Position numbers and translations under genes: made by a program. Under the pieces are notes generated by a model that ran no database searches, was not told the DNA's origin, and was given only the letters and a program-made list of their open reading frames with translations. From Bowmanella sp. JS7-9 (lineage in GTDB: Bacteria; Pseudomonadota; Gammaproteobacteria; Enterobacterales; Alteromonadaceae), in NCBI RefSeq assembly GCF_004329715.1, contig NZ_JXSY01000013.1:142861-206860 (forward strand): 64,000 bases of DNA. Direction: 5' to 3'. Positions 7,877 through 16,545 of this stretch are shown in pieces (position 1 is the stretch's first letter; every line of letters begins with the position of its first letter).

Positions 7877-9499
7877 TTAGCGCTTGGCAATCATTACACC
7901 ATAGGCAGGTAAATTAACCTGCTCACCTGTGCGGTTCGCCCACTGTGCCTGCATGCCAGCGACGGGTTCTATAATCTGCCAGTTCTGCTCTAGCATAATC
8001 TGCTGCGATGTATCACCGAGGTTAAAGCACAACATAAAATGTTCGCTATCCTGCTGACGTTCAAACTGCAGTAATGGCTCCGGGGTATCGATAAAGCGGA
8101 TGTCGCCATCGCGCATCGCCCCGTGCTGGCGACGCCAGGCTAAAAACGCCCGGTAGGCATGTAAAATCGACTCAGGATTAGACTCCTGGGTAGAAACAGC
8201 CAGCGCCTTATGCTCAGGTGGAATAGGTAACCAGGTTTTGTGCTGACTAAAACCCGCATTTTCTGCTTCGTTGTCCCAAGGCAGTGGCGTTCGACAACCA
8301 TCCCGGCCTTTGAATCGTGGCCAGAAGGTAATGCCGTATGGATCCTGTAACTCATGTTCCTGGATATCGACCTCGGTCAAACCCAGTTCTTCGCCCTGAT
8401 AACTACAGACACTGCCGCGCAGGCTGAACAACATGGCATTAAGCATTTTCGCCATTTGTGCGTTGCCTTTGCCTTTACCCCAACGGGTGACGACACGTTG
8501 CACGTCATGGTTACCGATTGCCCAGCATGACCAACCCTGTTGCATTTGCTGTTCCAGCGTAGCCACTGTGCTGCGAATGTAATCAGCGGAGTAATCATCT
8601 GTCAGTAATTCGAAGCTGTAACACATATGCAGGCGATTGTTGCCTTCGGTGTATTCGGCCATGGTTGCCAGCGAGTCTTCAGAGGTCACTTCGCCTAATG
8701 TCACAGTACCCGGATACTTGTCCATCAAACTGCGTAAACGTTCAATAAAGCCAATATTCTCCGGCAGCGCGTTATTGTAATAGTGATACTGGAACGCGTA
8801 TGGATTGTCTGGGCTAAAACCACGCCCTACCCGGTCTTCCTCTGCTTTGGGTGGATTATCACGCAACAGTTTATCGTGGAAACAATAGGTAATGGCATCA
8901 AGACGCAATCCGTCCACGCCCTTTTTCAGCCAGAATTCCACATTATCCAACACCGCTTGCTGTACGTCAGGATTGTGATAATTCAAGTCAGGCTGACTGG
9001 TTAAGAAATTATGCATGTAATATTGCTTGCGACGAGGCTCCCACTGCCAGGCCGGGCCACCGAAAATGGATAACCAGTTATTAGGCTGCATGCCATCGGG
9101 CTTAGAATCCGCCCACACATACCAATCGGCCTTAGGATTGGTTTTGTCTTCGCGACTTTCGATAAACCACTCGTGCTGATCAGAGGTATGGCTTAACACC
9201 TGATCGATAATCACTTTGATATTACGCTGGTGTGCTTCGGCAATCAGTTCATCAATATCGGTTTCATTACCGAACATGGGATCTACCTGACGATAATCAC
9301 TGATATCGTAACCAAAGTCTTTCATCGGCGATTTAAAAAACGGCGAGATCCAAATCGCATCCACATTCAGTGATGCAATGTAATCGAGCTTATTGATAAT
9401 TCCACGCAGATCACCCACCCCATCGTTATTTGCGTCCATCAGACTGCGGGGGTACACCTGATAAATGACGGCGCCGCGCCACCAGGCTTTTTCTGTCAT
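7877..9499 (-). CDS. GH13 alpha-glucosidase
   Basis: This 540-aa glycoside hydrolase of family 13 is close to alpha-glucosidases and oligo-1,6-glucosidases. The (beta/alpha)8 motifs are all present: AIWISPFFKSPMKDFGYD, the nucleophile Asp201 in DGLRLDAI, the acid/base Glu270 in TLGEV, and Asp332 in IGNHD. No signal peptide is seen, so it should cleave imported maltose or malto-oligosaccharides in the cytoplasm. Start ATG with AGGA upstream. Its promoter region holds operator-like palindromes, and a LacI-type regulator gene lies directly upstream on the same strand. Exact linkage specificity cannot be read from the sequence. Confidence 0.92.
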   Translation of the reverse strand: MTEKAWWRGAVIYQVYPRSLMDANNDGVGDLRGIINKLDYIASLNVDAIWISPFFKSPMKDFGYDISDYRQVDPMFGNETDIDELIAEAHQRNIKVIIDQVLSHTSDQHEWFIESREDKTNPKADWYVWADSKPDGMQPNNWLSIFGGPAWQWEPRRKQYYMHNFLTSQPDLNYHNPDVQQAVLDNVEFWLKKGVDGLRLDAITYCFHDKLLRDNPPKAEEDRVGRGFSPDNPYAFQYHYYNNALPENIGFIERLRSLMDKYPGTVTLGEVTSEDSLATMAEYTEGNNRLHMCYSFELLTDDYSADYIRSTVATLEQQMQQGWSCWAIGNHDVQRVVTRWGKGKGNAQMAKMLNAMLFSLRGSVCSYQGEELGLTEVDIQEHELQDPYGITFWPRFKGRDGCRTPLPWDNEAENAGFSQHKTWLPIPPEHKALAVSTQESNPESILHAYRAFLAWRRQHGAMRDGDIRFIDTPEPLLQFERQQDSEHFMLCFNLGDTSQQIMLEQNWQIIEPVAGMQAQWANRTGEQVNLPAYGVMIAKR

Positions 9500-9594
9500 G
9501 TATTCATCCTCGTAACAGGCTCAGCGTTGAGCCTCAACTTTTGTTATTAGTTGGCTATTATGCCTTTAAGCAAAACAGAAAAATGCCCCTTGCA

Positions 9595-9616
9595 CCCATG
9601 CATACGTATGCATGGG
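9595..9616. promoter_or_regulatory. 22-bp perfect palindrome, probable LacI-family operator
   Basis: The half-site CCCATGCATAC is followed immediately by its exact reverse complement, centred on the CG at 9605/9606. The central CG and dyad symmetry are typical of LacI-family operators. It lies about 95 bp upstream of the alpha-glucosidase start. In that gap on the minus strand, TTGCTT and TAATAA 18 bp apart could form a promoter. Confidence 0.7.
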
Positions 9617-9769
9617 CTATGCATTTTTTAACGGCTTTATTGTTTAATTACAGTCACTTATAGAATCACTGAAACTTTCATTAACAATTAATTAACTTTA
9701 TGAAATTTCAGAGGTTTTTCGATTTTTTGGCGATTTCCAGACAAGCGCAATGGCCTTGCCGGTGGGACA

Positions 9770-9800
9770 TTTATGCATGCCACCCGGCGACATGCATAAA
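9770..9800. repeat. Inverted repeat downstream of lacI-type gene
   Basis: TTTATGCATG and CATGCATAAA form perfect 10-bp arms around an 11-nt loop. It could end lacI-type transcription on the minus strand, but no T-run follows. The arms reuse the ATGCAT element seen in the palindrome at 9595-9616, so a regulatory role is equally possible. The rest of the 326-bp gap (9500-9825) is AT-rich and holds no plausible gene. Confidence 0.4.
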
Positions 9801-9802
9801 CC

Positions 9803-9816
9803 TGAATACGTATGCA
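9803..9816. promoter_or_regulatory. Second operator-like site (ATACGTAT core)
   Basis: TGAATACGTATGCA is a palindrome with one mismatch and the same ATACGTAT core as the 22-bp site. The centres are about 204 bp apart. It lies just after the regulator gene stop. Two sites at this distance would allow DNA looping by a LacI-type repressor; this is an inference. Confidence 0.45.
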
Positions 9817-9825
9817 GCCAAAGCG

Positions 9826-10848
9826 TCAGGCGCCGCAGGATTTTCGGATTACTAAATTCGCAGGCAAACGTGTGGTTTCCGGAACCTCACCACGAATAAG
9901 GTTCAGCAGTGTCTCTACTAACACCTCTCCGGCCAGTCGGGTATTTTGTTTGACCGTGGTCAACGGTGGATTAACGAAGCTCGCCATCGGAATATCATCA
10001 AAGCCCACCACCGCCACATCTTCTGGTACGCGCAAGCCGCGCTCATTCAACGCTCTAATCGCACCAATGGCGATTAAGTCGCTGGCGCAATTAATTGCAT
10101 CGAGTTTCATTTGACGATCCAGTAACTGGTTGGCCGCCTCATAGCCGGCCTCTTCGGTGCTGATTGCATCGATTTGGGGAATATTAGATGCATCCAGCCC
10201 TGCTTGTGCCAACGCTGATGTCATCCCCTGGAAACGTTCCTGAAACTCTGGACTGGCAGCTGAGGCGCCACCTAAAAAGGCAAAATGGCGACGTCCTAAT
10301 CCGATCAAATGACGGGTCATATCGAAGCCACCACGGTAATTATCACAACCAATGGACACACCAGGTTGTTGCTCTAACACCGCACCAAAACGCACAAAAT
10401 GTGTGTCTTGGTCAATCAGTTTTAGCAGTTTACCCTCGTATTCCAGATAATCCCCATAGCCCAATAAAATCAAGCCATCAGCCTTATGGCTATCTTCGTA
10501 CTCAGCATGCCAGTCATCACTCAATTGCTGGAATGACACCAGCAAGTCGTAGCCATGTTTCGCGGCTGCGCGGGTGATACTGCCAAGCATCGACAGAAAA
10601 AACGGGTTAATCATGGAGTCATCGTTGGTAGGATCTTCAAACAACAATAACGCCAGCGTGCCACTGGTTTGAGAACGCAGATTGCTGGCGTTCTTATCCA
10701 CCTTGTAGTTAAGCTTTTTGGCAATGTCTTTGATTTTTTTGCGTGTCTCAGGGTTAACCAACGGGCTGTCACGCAGCGCGCGGGAAACCGTGGATTGAGA
10801 GACACCAGCCTCATAGGCGATATCAAACGAGGTGGGTCTGTGCTTCAT
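9826..10848 (-). CDS. LacI family transcriptional regulator
   Basis: This 340-aa regulator has the N-terminal LacI helix-turn-helix (TSFDIAYEAGVSQSTVSRAL, residues ~6-25), a hinge helix and a periplasmic-binding-protein-like effector domain (residues ~60-340, with AINCASDLIAIGA and DVAVVGFDDIPMA). It probably senses an alpha-glucoside or derived sugar and controls the adjacent alpha-glucosidase through the palindromes at 9595-9616 and 9803-9816. That is an inference from position and site type. Confidence 0.9.
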   Translation of the reverse strand: MKHRPTSFDIAYEAGVSQSTVSRALRDSPLVNPETRKKIKDIAKKLNYKVDKNASNLRSQTSGTLALLLFEDPTNDDSMINPFFLSMLGSITRAAAKHGYDLLVSFQQLSDDWHAEYEDSHKADGLILLGYGDYLEYEGKLLKLIDQDTHFVRFGAVLEQQPGVSIGCDNYRGGFDMTRHLIGLGRRHFAFLGGASAASPEFQERFQGMTSALAQAGLDASNIPQIDAISTEEAGYEAANQLLDRQMKLDAINCASDLIAIGAIRALNERGLRVPEDVAVVGFDDIPMASFVNPPLTTVKQNTRLAGEVLVETLLNLIRGEVPETTRLPANLVIRKSCGA

Positions 10849-10895
10849 GTCAGGTGATGCCTAATTCCTTGATTCACAGGATATTACCGCGAAGT

Positions 10896-11705
10896 TTACG
10901 GATTGCCAACGCCAGACAAATCAGTGTTATCAGCCAGGGTTTTGATTTGCTCTAATCCATATTGTTGACGTATTTGCGCGTACCGACCGTTTTTCATCAG
11001 CTCAAATAGCGCTTCATCGAACAGTGGAATGAAGCCTTCGTACCCATCTTTTTTACTAAACACCAGATACGCGGGGGTGTAACTAAACGCAGGTGAAATA
11101 ACGTCTATACCGTGCCAGTTGTTCTTTTTCAGCAGATACAACCCCACGTCTTTGTTGGTGATTAGTGCGTTTAACCGATGCTTAACCAACATAGCTAACG
11201 CTTGCTCTTCTGACTGTAACGCCACAAGTTTAATGGCATTTTCGTCAGCCAGCTGAGTCAATTCCTGCGGTAATAAAAAGCCACGATGATAACCAATCTG
11301 CCACCCTTTTATTTGCTCAGTCCCCCACCCTTTTTTAAGGGTGCCTGTGTGGGTAAACAAATTGTAACTGGTGAACTGAATCGGTACGCGAGTGTAGTTC
11401 ATGGATTGCGCCCGCTCGGGGGTAAGGAAGAACGCTACGGCACAATCTACCTGATTTTCTTTTAATGCTTGCTCAAGCCTCGCCCACGGGACGCGATTAA
11501 ACTCAATTTCTATACCCAGCAGAGAGGCAGCATTCTCAACCAATTCAACATTTACGCCCTGCAGAGATGCATATTGGGAGGTTTCGATTACGTAGGGTTC
11601 AAAGGTGTCACTGGCGCATTTTAGGCGCGAAGGTAACGTGCTAGCCCAGCCAATATTCCACAGCGTCATACAAAGCAACAGAAGGATACAGCTAGCTAAT
11701 CGCAC
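10896..11705 (-). CDS. Periplasmic solute-binding protein, family 3-like
   Basis: This 269-aa protein has a signal peptide (MRLASCILLLLCMTLWNIGWA) and a bacterial extracellular solute-binding family 3 domain. LKCASDTFEPYVI opens the fold, followed by VNVELVENAASLLGIEIEF and LITNKDVGLYLL. No ABC permease or ATPase is adjacent, and no sensor kinase. It may be an orphan amino-acid-like binding protein of a kind common in Alteromonadales. The ligand is unknown. It lies 47 bp upstream of the lacI-type gene but its fold gives no link to alpha-glucosides. Confidence 0.8.
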   Translation of the reverse strand: MRLASCILLLLCMTLWNIGWASTLPSRLKCASDTFEPYVIETSQYASLQGVNVELVENAASLLGIEIEFNRVPWARLEQALKENQVDCAVAFFLTPERAQSMNYTRVPIQFTSYNLFTHTGTLKKGWGTEQIKGWQIGYHRGFLLPQELTQLADENAIKLVALQSEEQALAMLVKHRLNALITNKDVGLYLLKKNNWHGIDVISPAFSYTPAYLVFSKKDGYEGFIPLFDEALFELMKNGRYAQIRQQYGLEQIKTLADNTDLSGVGNP

Positions 11706-11783
11706 AGAAGGCTCGATGGGCTTAAACGGTATAGATAGTGTACAAAAAAGCGTCGATAAGCAAAAGTAAAAACTGCAATGACA

Positions 11784-11812
11784 AAAAAGGCAGCCTGTTA
11801 GCTGCCTTTTAT
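11784..11812 (-). terminator. Intrinsic terminator of the outer-membrane barrel gene
   Basis: Stem AAAAGGCAGC / GCTGCCTTTT around a short loop, with A and T tracts on both sides, lies just after the stop of the minus-strand gene ending at 11828. Confidence 0.8.
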
Positions 11813-11827
11813 TAGAGAACTCGAACC

Positions 11828-12394
11828 TTAGAATGAATAACGCGCGGTTAATTTAGTCACGCTGAAATCGATCCCGTCCAGATCCATTTGTTTATAGCTG
11901 GCACCAATAGCAAATTGCTTATTCACGTAAAACTGGCCACCAATGGTAAACATGGTTTCAGACTCACCATCAATGCTGACATAACCCACTTCACCATTTA
12001 GCTCGAAGTTGTCAGTCAGCATAGATTTCACGCCAGCTTGAACGCCATAACCTGAATCGCTCATATCATCTTCGCCATCATCGGCTCCAACACGCTCGTA
12101 GCTAACACCAACGTACATGTCAGTTGTGTTATTCACCGAGAAAATGTAGCCACCACCCAGTGAGGTCCAGTCCAAGTCAACACCAGACTTAGAAACCTGA
12201 GTGAAATCACCACGTAAGAATACATTCTCATTCACTTCAGCAGAGCCACCAAGATTGAATCCATTCATGTTGACGCCCAGAAACTCCGCCTGTGCCCAGC
12301 CACCTTCTACGAATTTCCAATTTGGTGCGGTTTCCGCTTGTGCAAAAGTAGATGCACACAAACCCAACGCTAATACTGCTGCAAATTTTTTCAT
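11828..12394 (-). CDS. Small outer-membrane beta-barrel protein
   Basis: The start is set at ATG 12394 because AAGGA lies eight bases upstream; this gives 188 aa with a signal peptide MKKFAAVLALGLCASTFAQA. The mature chain alternates polar and apolar residues (FLRGDFTQV, MYVGVSYERV, FAIGASYKQM) and ends in LTARYSF, the C-terminal Phe recognised by the BAM complex. It should form an eight-stranded barrel similar to porin-family (Omp_b-brl) proteins of unknown function. It is a single gene with its own terminator. Confidence 0.8.
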   Translation of the reverse strand: MKKFAAVLALGLCASTFAQAETAPNWKFVEGGWAQAEFLGVNMNGFNLGGSAEVNENVFLRGDFTQVSKSGVDLDWTSLGGGYIFSVNNTTDMYVGVSYERVGADDGEDDMSDSGYGVQAGVKSMLTDNFELNGEVGYVSIDGESETMFTIGGQFYVNKQFAIGASYKQMDLDGIDFSVTKLTARYSF

Positions 12395-12551
12395 TGTTCG
12401 TTTTCCTTGTTCCATTGAAATTGTGTTCCATGTGTCCGCAAAAATATGCCGTAAAATGGAGATTGAAAATTAACAAATTACCATTAAAAAACAACGAGTT
12501 AATTGTGTGAATTTGTAAAATCTGCACTCAGCTTTTAACACTTTTTCACAA

Positions 12552-12577
12552 TTAAAAAAGGCCGCAAAAGCGGCCTT
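12552..12577 (-). terminator. Terminator of the valine/isoleucine operon
   Basis: On the minus strand GGCCGC-TTTT-GCGGCC is followed by a run of six T. It lies 17 bp after the SDR stop codon and closes the mmsA-to-SDR operon. Confidence 0.88.
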
Positions 12578-12593
12578 GATAAAACACGTTAAT

Positions 12594-13355
12594 TTACACC
12601 CGGGTGCCGCCGTCTAATTCCAGCGTACGACCGGTGAAATAATCGTTTTCGAATATAAATTTGGCGGCGTGACCTAATTCAGAGGTTTCTGCCAGACGAC
12701 CCAATGGCACAGTCGACAGGAAGCGTTCCATCATTTCCGGACGCATTTGGTTAGCCATCGCAGTATTCACCAAGCCCGGCGCAATGCAGCCTACACGAAT
12801 ACCAAAGCGCGCCAGTTCGCGACCCCAGGTCACTGTCATCGCAGCCACCGCCGCTTTAGACGACGAGTAGTTACTCTGCCCCATATTGCCGGCGCGGGAT
12901 ACCGAAGAAATATTAATGATCACACCTTCACAGCCTGCTTCCACCATTTGTGCAGCGGCTTCACGACCACACAGAAAGGTGCCGGTCAGATTTACGTCGA
13001 TAACACTGCGGAACTGGTCTGCTGACATTTTGCCGACCACTTTGCCTTCTTTGACTTTCAGCAACATGCCATCGCGCATAATGCCAGCACTGTTGATCAA
13101 GCCATTTAACTGACCGAAATCGGCCATGATTTGCGCGAAAGTTACTTCCACCGCCGCTTCGTCGGTCACATTCAATGCATAAGCGCGCGCCGTGACTCCG
13201 TACTTTTCGATTTCAGCCACCGCGCCTTGCAACGCCTCGGCCTGCATATCAATCAGGGCAATATGTGCACCCTGCATCGCCAATTCATTGGCCATGGCAA
13301 AACCCAGCCCCTGTGCAGCGCCTGTTACGGCGACCACTTTACCTTTCAGTTGCAT
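12594..13355 (-). CDS. SDR family 3-hydroxyacyl-CoA dehydrogenase-like oxidoreductase
   Basis: This 253-aa classical short-chain dehydrogenase has the cofactor motif TGAAQGLG (residues ~11-18), NSAG, and the catalytic Ser-Tyr-Lys set within ISSVSRAGNMGQSNYSSSK. As the last gene of a valine/isoleucine degradation operon, it most likely oxidises 2-methyl-3-hydroxybutyryl-CoA in isoleucine breakdown, the role of HSD17B10-type SDRs. FabG-like activity is the alternative. It starts 2 bp after the mmsB stop, so translation is probably coupled. Confidence 0.8.
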   Translation of the reverse strand: MQLKGKVVAVTGAAQGLGFAMANELAMQGAHIALIDMQAEALQGAVAEIEKYGVTARAYALNVTDEAAVEVTFAQIMADFGQLNGLINSAGIMRDGMLLKVKEGKVVGKMSADQFRSVIDVNLTGTFLCGREAAAQMVEAGCEGVIINISSVSRAGNMGQSNYSSSKAAVAAMTVTWGRELARFGIRVGCIAPGLVNTAMANQMRPEMMERFLSTVPLGRLAETSELGHAAKFIFENDYFTGRTLELDGGTRV

Positions 13356-13357
13356 GA

Positions 13358-14248
13358 TTAACCCTTGTGTTGAAACAGATTAAAGATACTGGAGAAATCT
13401 AGCTTGCCGTTACCCCCTGCGGCATGCAGGTTATACAGGCTAAGCGCCAGCGCGCCCATGGGCGTGGAAGAATTACTGCTACGCGCACAATCCTGTGACA
13501 GCCCCAGGTCTTTGCGCATCAAATCGACCATAAAACCGCCCTGATAGCCTTTGCTCGAAGGTACGTTTTCCATCACATCAGGACACGGGTTATATAATTC
13601 CAGCGTCCAGTTACGGCCGGAGCTTTTCAGCATGATTTCCGACAGCACTTTTGGATCCAAGCCATTGTCGATCCCCATTTGCAATGCTTCTGCGGTACCG
13701 CTCATTAACACCGCCAGCAGCATGTTGTTGCAGATCTTGGCAACCTGTCCCGCACCAACGTCGCCAGCATGGAAAATATTTTTACCCATGTTTTCCAGTA
13801 CGGGTTTGGCTTTGGCAAAGTTTGCTTCGCTGCCGCCGACAATAAACGTCAGCGTGCCAGCGGTGGCACCACCTACGCCGCCGGAAACCGGCGCATCGAT
13901 AAATTCGATGCCTTTTTCTGCGAGGGTCTTTCCAACAACCTTGGCGGTATCCGCATCGATAGTGCTGCAATCGATGACCAGCGTACCAAACGCCAGATGC
14001 TGCATCAGTCCGTCTTTACCGGTGTAAAGCGCCGCCACATGTTTACCGGCCGGTAACATGCTGATCACTACGTCCACACCCTGCACCGCTTCGATGGCGG
14101 TGTTACAGGCTTTAGCACCCTGCTCTTCCAAGCTATCCATACTGGCTTTAACCAGATCAAATACCCGCACCTGATGGCCTGCTTTGACCAGATTGGCCGC
14201 CATTGGGCCACCCATATTACCTAATCCAATAAATCCGATTGTTGCCAT
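13358..14248 (-). CDS. mmsB: 3-hydroxyisobutyrate dehydrogenase
   Basis: This 296-aa NAD-dependent beta-hydroxyacid dehydrogenase converts 3-hydroxyisobutyrate to methylmalonate semialdehyde in valine breakdown. It has the Rossmann motif GFIGLGNMGGPMA at the N-terminus, substrate-binding DAPVSGGVGGA (~residues 118-128) and catalytic Lys171 in GQVAKICNN. GGAG precedes the ATG. It is between the 3-hydroxyisobutyryl-CoA hydrolase, which makes its substrate, and the SDR gene. Confidence 0.93.
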   Translation of the reverse strand: MATIGFIGLGNMGGPMAANLVKAGHQVRVFDLVKASMDSLEEQGAKACNTAIEAVQGVDVVISMLPAGKHVAALYTGKDGLMQHLAFGTLVIDCSTIDADTAKVVGKTLAEKGIEFIDAPVSGGVGGATAGTLTFIVGGSEANFAKAKPVLENMGKNIFHAGDVGAGQVAKICNNMLLAVLMSGTAEALQMGIDNGLDPKVLSEIMLKSSGRNWTLELYNPCPDVMENVPSSKGYQGGFMVDLMRKDLGLSQDCARSSNSSTPMGALALSLYNLHAAGGNGKLDFSSIFNLFQHKG

Positions 14249-14263
14249 GTCAGTCTCTCCTGA

Positions 14264-15370
14264 TTAAAGGCGGGCAAGAGGATGCGCCGCACCCTGCCAT
14301 AACGGGGTAAACATATGCGCCACCACTTGCGGGGTGATCTCTGCTGCGTTCTGGTAGCGCCATTTAGGGCTGCGATCTTTATCAATCAACAGTGCGCGCA
14401 CACCTTCCTGAAACTCACCCATTTGCGCGCAGCGGCACGACAGGGTCAACTCCATACGAAACACATCAGCCAGGCTCATGTCCTGAGCCCGGCTGAGCTG
14501 CTCGGGTACGATCGCCATGGTCAGTGGGCAACCCTGTTGCAAGGTTTTTTGCGCCCGCTGCAGCCATTCGTTGCCGGTATTGTCCATACCCAGAATTGCC
14601 GCAACGATTTGCTCACTGGTGCGCATGGCGGCAAAGGAAACACATTCCTGCATCACCTCACGAACCTGCCCCGCAGGCAGGGTCGCTTGCTCAGTTTGCT
14701 GCGCTAACCAGGTACCTATCATAGTGTTATCCGCCGCAGACTCGCCCTGCCAATCCAGGCAGCGTAGTGCATCAATCAGATGCGTCACATCATTCATGGC
14801 GGCGTCTGCCAGATTGATATCCAGTGCATCGCGGGCGTTAATACTGGCACCGGTCAACCCCAGAAACAGGCCAACCCCGGTGGGCATTTGATTCAGAAAA
14901 TAACTGCCGCCTACATCCGGATACAGGCCAATGGTGATCTCCGGCATCGCAATACGGCTGGTCGGCGTGACGATGCGGTGTGAAGCGCCGGCAAACAAGC
15001 CTAAACCGCCGCCCATCACGATCCCATTACCGACCACAACAAAGGGTTTACCGAAGGTGTGGATCAAATAATCCAGCTGGTATTCTTCAGTGAAAAACTG
15101 CTCGACTTTTGCTGGTGTGCTATCGGGACTCGCCACCATCGCATGGTACATGTCGACCACGTCACCACCGGCACAAAATGCCTTGTCGCCTTCGCCATCC
15201 AGCACCACTGCCACCACATCCCCATCGGCTTGCCAGGTTGTCAGTTGTGGCATAAGCAACTGAATCATGTCCAGATCCAGTGCATTGAGCGCCTGAGGTT
15301 TATTCAGGCGTGCATGGCCAAGGCGTTTACCATTGGCCAACGATATTTCATTAAAAATAACCTTATCCAT
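14264..15370 (-). CDS. 3-hydroxyisobutyryl-CoA hydrolase
   Basis: This enoyl-CoA hydratase/isomerase-fold hydrolase removes CoA from 3-hydroxyisobutyryl-CoA. The start at 15370 (368 aa) is preferred over an in-frame ATG at 15376 because AAGG then sits six bases away. The oxyanion-hole segment GDKAFCAGGD, MGGGLGL and the signature GLYPDVGGSYFLNQ place it in the HIBCH group and not among true hydratases. It lies between acyl-CoA dehydrogenase and mmsB. No separate crotonase (enoyl-CoA hydratase) gene is found in this operon. Confidence 0.92.
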   Translation of the reverse strand: MDKVIFNEISLANGKRLGHARLNKPQALNALDLDMIQLLMPQLTTWQADGDVVAVVLDGEGDKAFCAGGDVVDMYHAMVASPDSTPAKVEQFFTEEYQLDYLIHTFGKPFVVVGNGIVMGGGLGLFAGASHRIVTPTSRIAMPEITIGLYPDVGGSYFLNQMPTGVGLFLGLTGASINARDALDINLADAAMNDVTHLIDALRCLDWQGESAADNTMIGTWLAQQTEQATLPAGQVREVMQECVSFAAMRTSEQIVAAILGMDNTGNEWLQRAQKTLQQGCPLTMAIVPEQLSRAQDMSLADVFRMELTLSCRCAQMGEFQEGVRALLIDKDRSPKWRYQNAAEITPQVVAHMFTPLWQGAAHPLARL

Positions 15371-15378
15371 GGTCATCC

Positions 15379-16536
15379 TTACAGAATCTGCACCTGATCA
15401 TCTGCCAGCAAGCGACGGCCGACAATTAAGCGCATAATTTCGTTGGTGCCTTCCAGAATCTGGTGCACGCGCACGTCACGCATATGGCGTTCCAGCGGAT
15501 ATTCTTTGATATAGCCATAGCCACCATGGATTTGCAGCGCTTCGTTACACACATTAAAGCCCACATCGGTAGCAAAACGCTTGGCCATAGCACAATAAGC
15601 CGTCGCTTCCGGATCGCCATTGTCCAGCTTAAACGCGGCCAGACGCACCATCTGGCGCGCAGCGACTAATTCAGTGGCCATATCAGCCAGTTTGAATTGC
15701 AGCGCCTGAAACGCCGCTAACGGCTTACCAAATTGCTGACGCTCCAGCATATAGTTACGCGCTGTATTAAGCGCCTGTTGTGCAGTACCCAGTGAACAGG
15801 CGGCAATATTGATGCGTCCGCCATCAAGGCCCTTCATGGCAAACGTAAAGCCCTGGCCTTCCTCACCCAACAGGTGATCGGCAGGTACTCGCACGTTATC
15901 AAAACTTACCAAACGGGTTGGCTGTGCATTCCAGCCCATTTTTTCTTCGGCTTTGCCGTATTCAATCCCCGCCGCGTCGGCTGGCACCACAAAGGCTGAA
16001 ATACCCTTCGCCCCTGCTTCACCGGTACGCGCCATGACGACCAGCACTTCTGTGGCACCGGCGCCAGAGATAAACATCTTCGAACCGTTAATCACATACT
16101 CATCACCGTCTTTTTTCGCGGTTGTGCGCAACGAGGCGGCGTCTGAACCCGCACCTGGCTCGGTCAGGCAGTAAGACGCCAACTTTTGGCCGGTGACCAG
16201 TTCATCGCACCAACTGGCTTTAATCGCCTCGGTGCCCCAGGTAGCAATCATCCAGCTGGCCATATTGTGAATGGTCATCATCGCGGTAGTGGCAGTACAG
16301 CCCATGGACAGTTGCTCAAAAATAATCGCACTGTCCAGACGGCTGAGGCCCAATCCACCGACTTCTTCCGGCGCATACAGGCCGCAAAAACCCAGCTCAC
16401 CGGACTTTTGAATCACTTCTTTCGGGAAATAGTGCTCCTGATCCCATTTAGCTGCGTTCGGTGCCAGTTCCTGTTCGGCAAACTGGCGGGCAACATCGGC
16501 AAACGCCTGTTGATCTTCAGTCAGATTAAAATCCAT
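15379..16536 (-). CDS. Acyl-CoA dehydrogenase (isobutyryl-/2-methylbutyryl-CoA type)
   Basis: This 385-aa FAD enzyme has the acyl-CoA dehydrogenase motifs CLTEPGAGSDA, INGSKMFISGAG and the C-terminal ILEGTNEIMR. The Glu before GTNE is the expected catalytic base in this subgroup. Position after mmsA and before the HIBYL-CoA hydrolase points to isobutyryl-CoA and perhaps 2-methylbutyryl-CoA as substrates. It differs from the isovaleryl-CoA dehydrogenase at 23810, which carries its base elsewhere. Short spacing on both sides fits one operon. Confidence 0.9.
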   Translation of the reverse strand: MDFNLTEDQQAFADVARQFAEQELAPNAAKWDQEHYFPKEVIQKSGELGFCGLYAPEEVGGLGLSRLDSAIIFEQLSMGCTATTAMMTIHNMASWMIATWGTEAIKASWCDELVTGQKLASYCLTEPGAGSDAASLRTTAKKDGDEYVINGSKMFISGAGATEVLVVMARTGEAGAKGISAFVVPADAAGIEYGKAEEKMGWNAQPTRLVSFDNVRVPADHLLGEEGQGFTFAMKGLDGGRINIAACSLGTAQQALNTARNYMLERQQFGKPLAAFQALQFKLADMATELVAARQMVRLAAFKLDNGDPEATAYCAMAKRFATDVGFNVCNEALQIHGGYGYIKEYPLERHMRDVRVHQILEGTNEIMRLIVGRRLLADDQVQIL

Positions 16537-16545
16537 GGGAACTCC

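Noticed and set aside
9770..9800. Intrinsic terminator of the lacI-type gene
   Set aside because: The stem is perfect, but there is no T-run after it on the minus strand; kept only as an inverted repeat.
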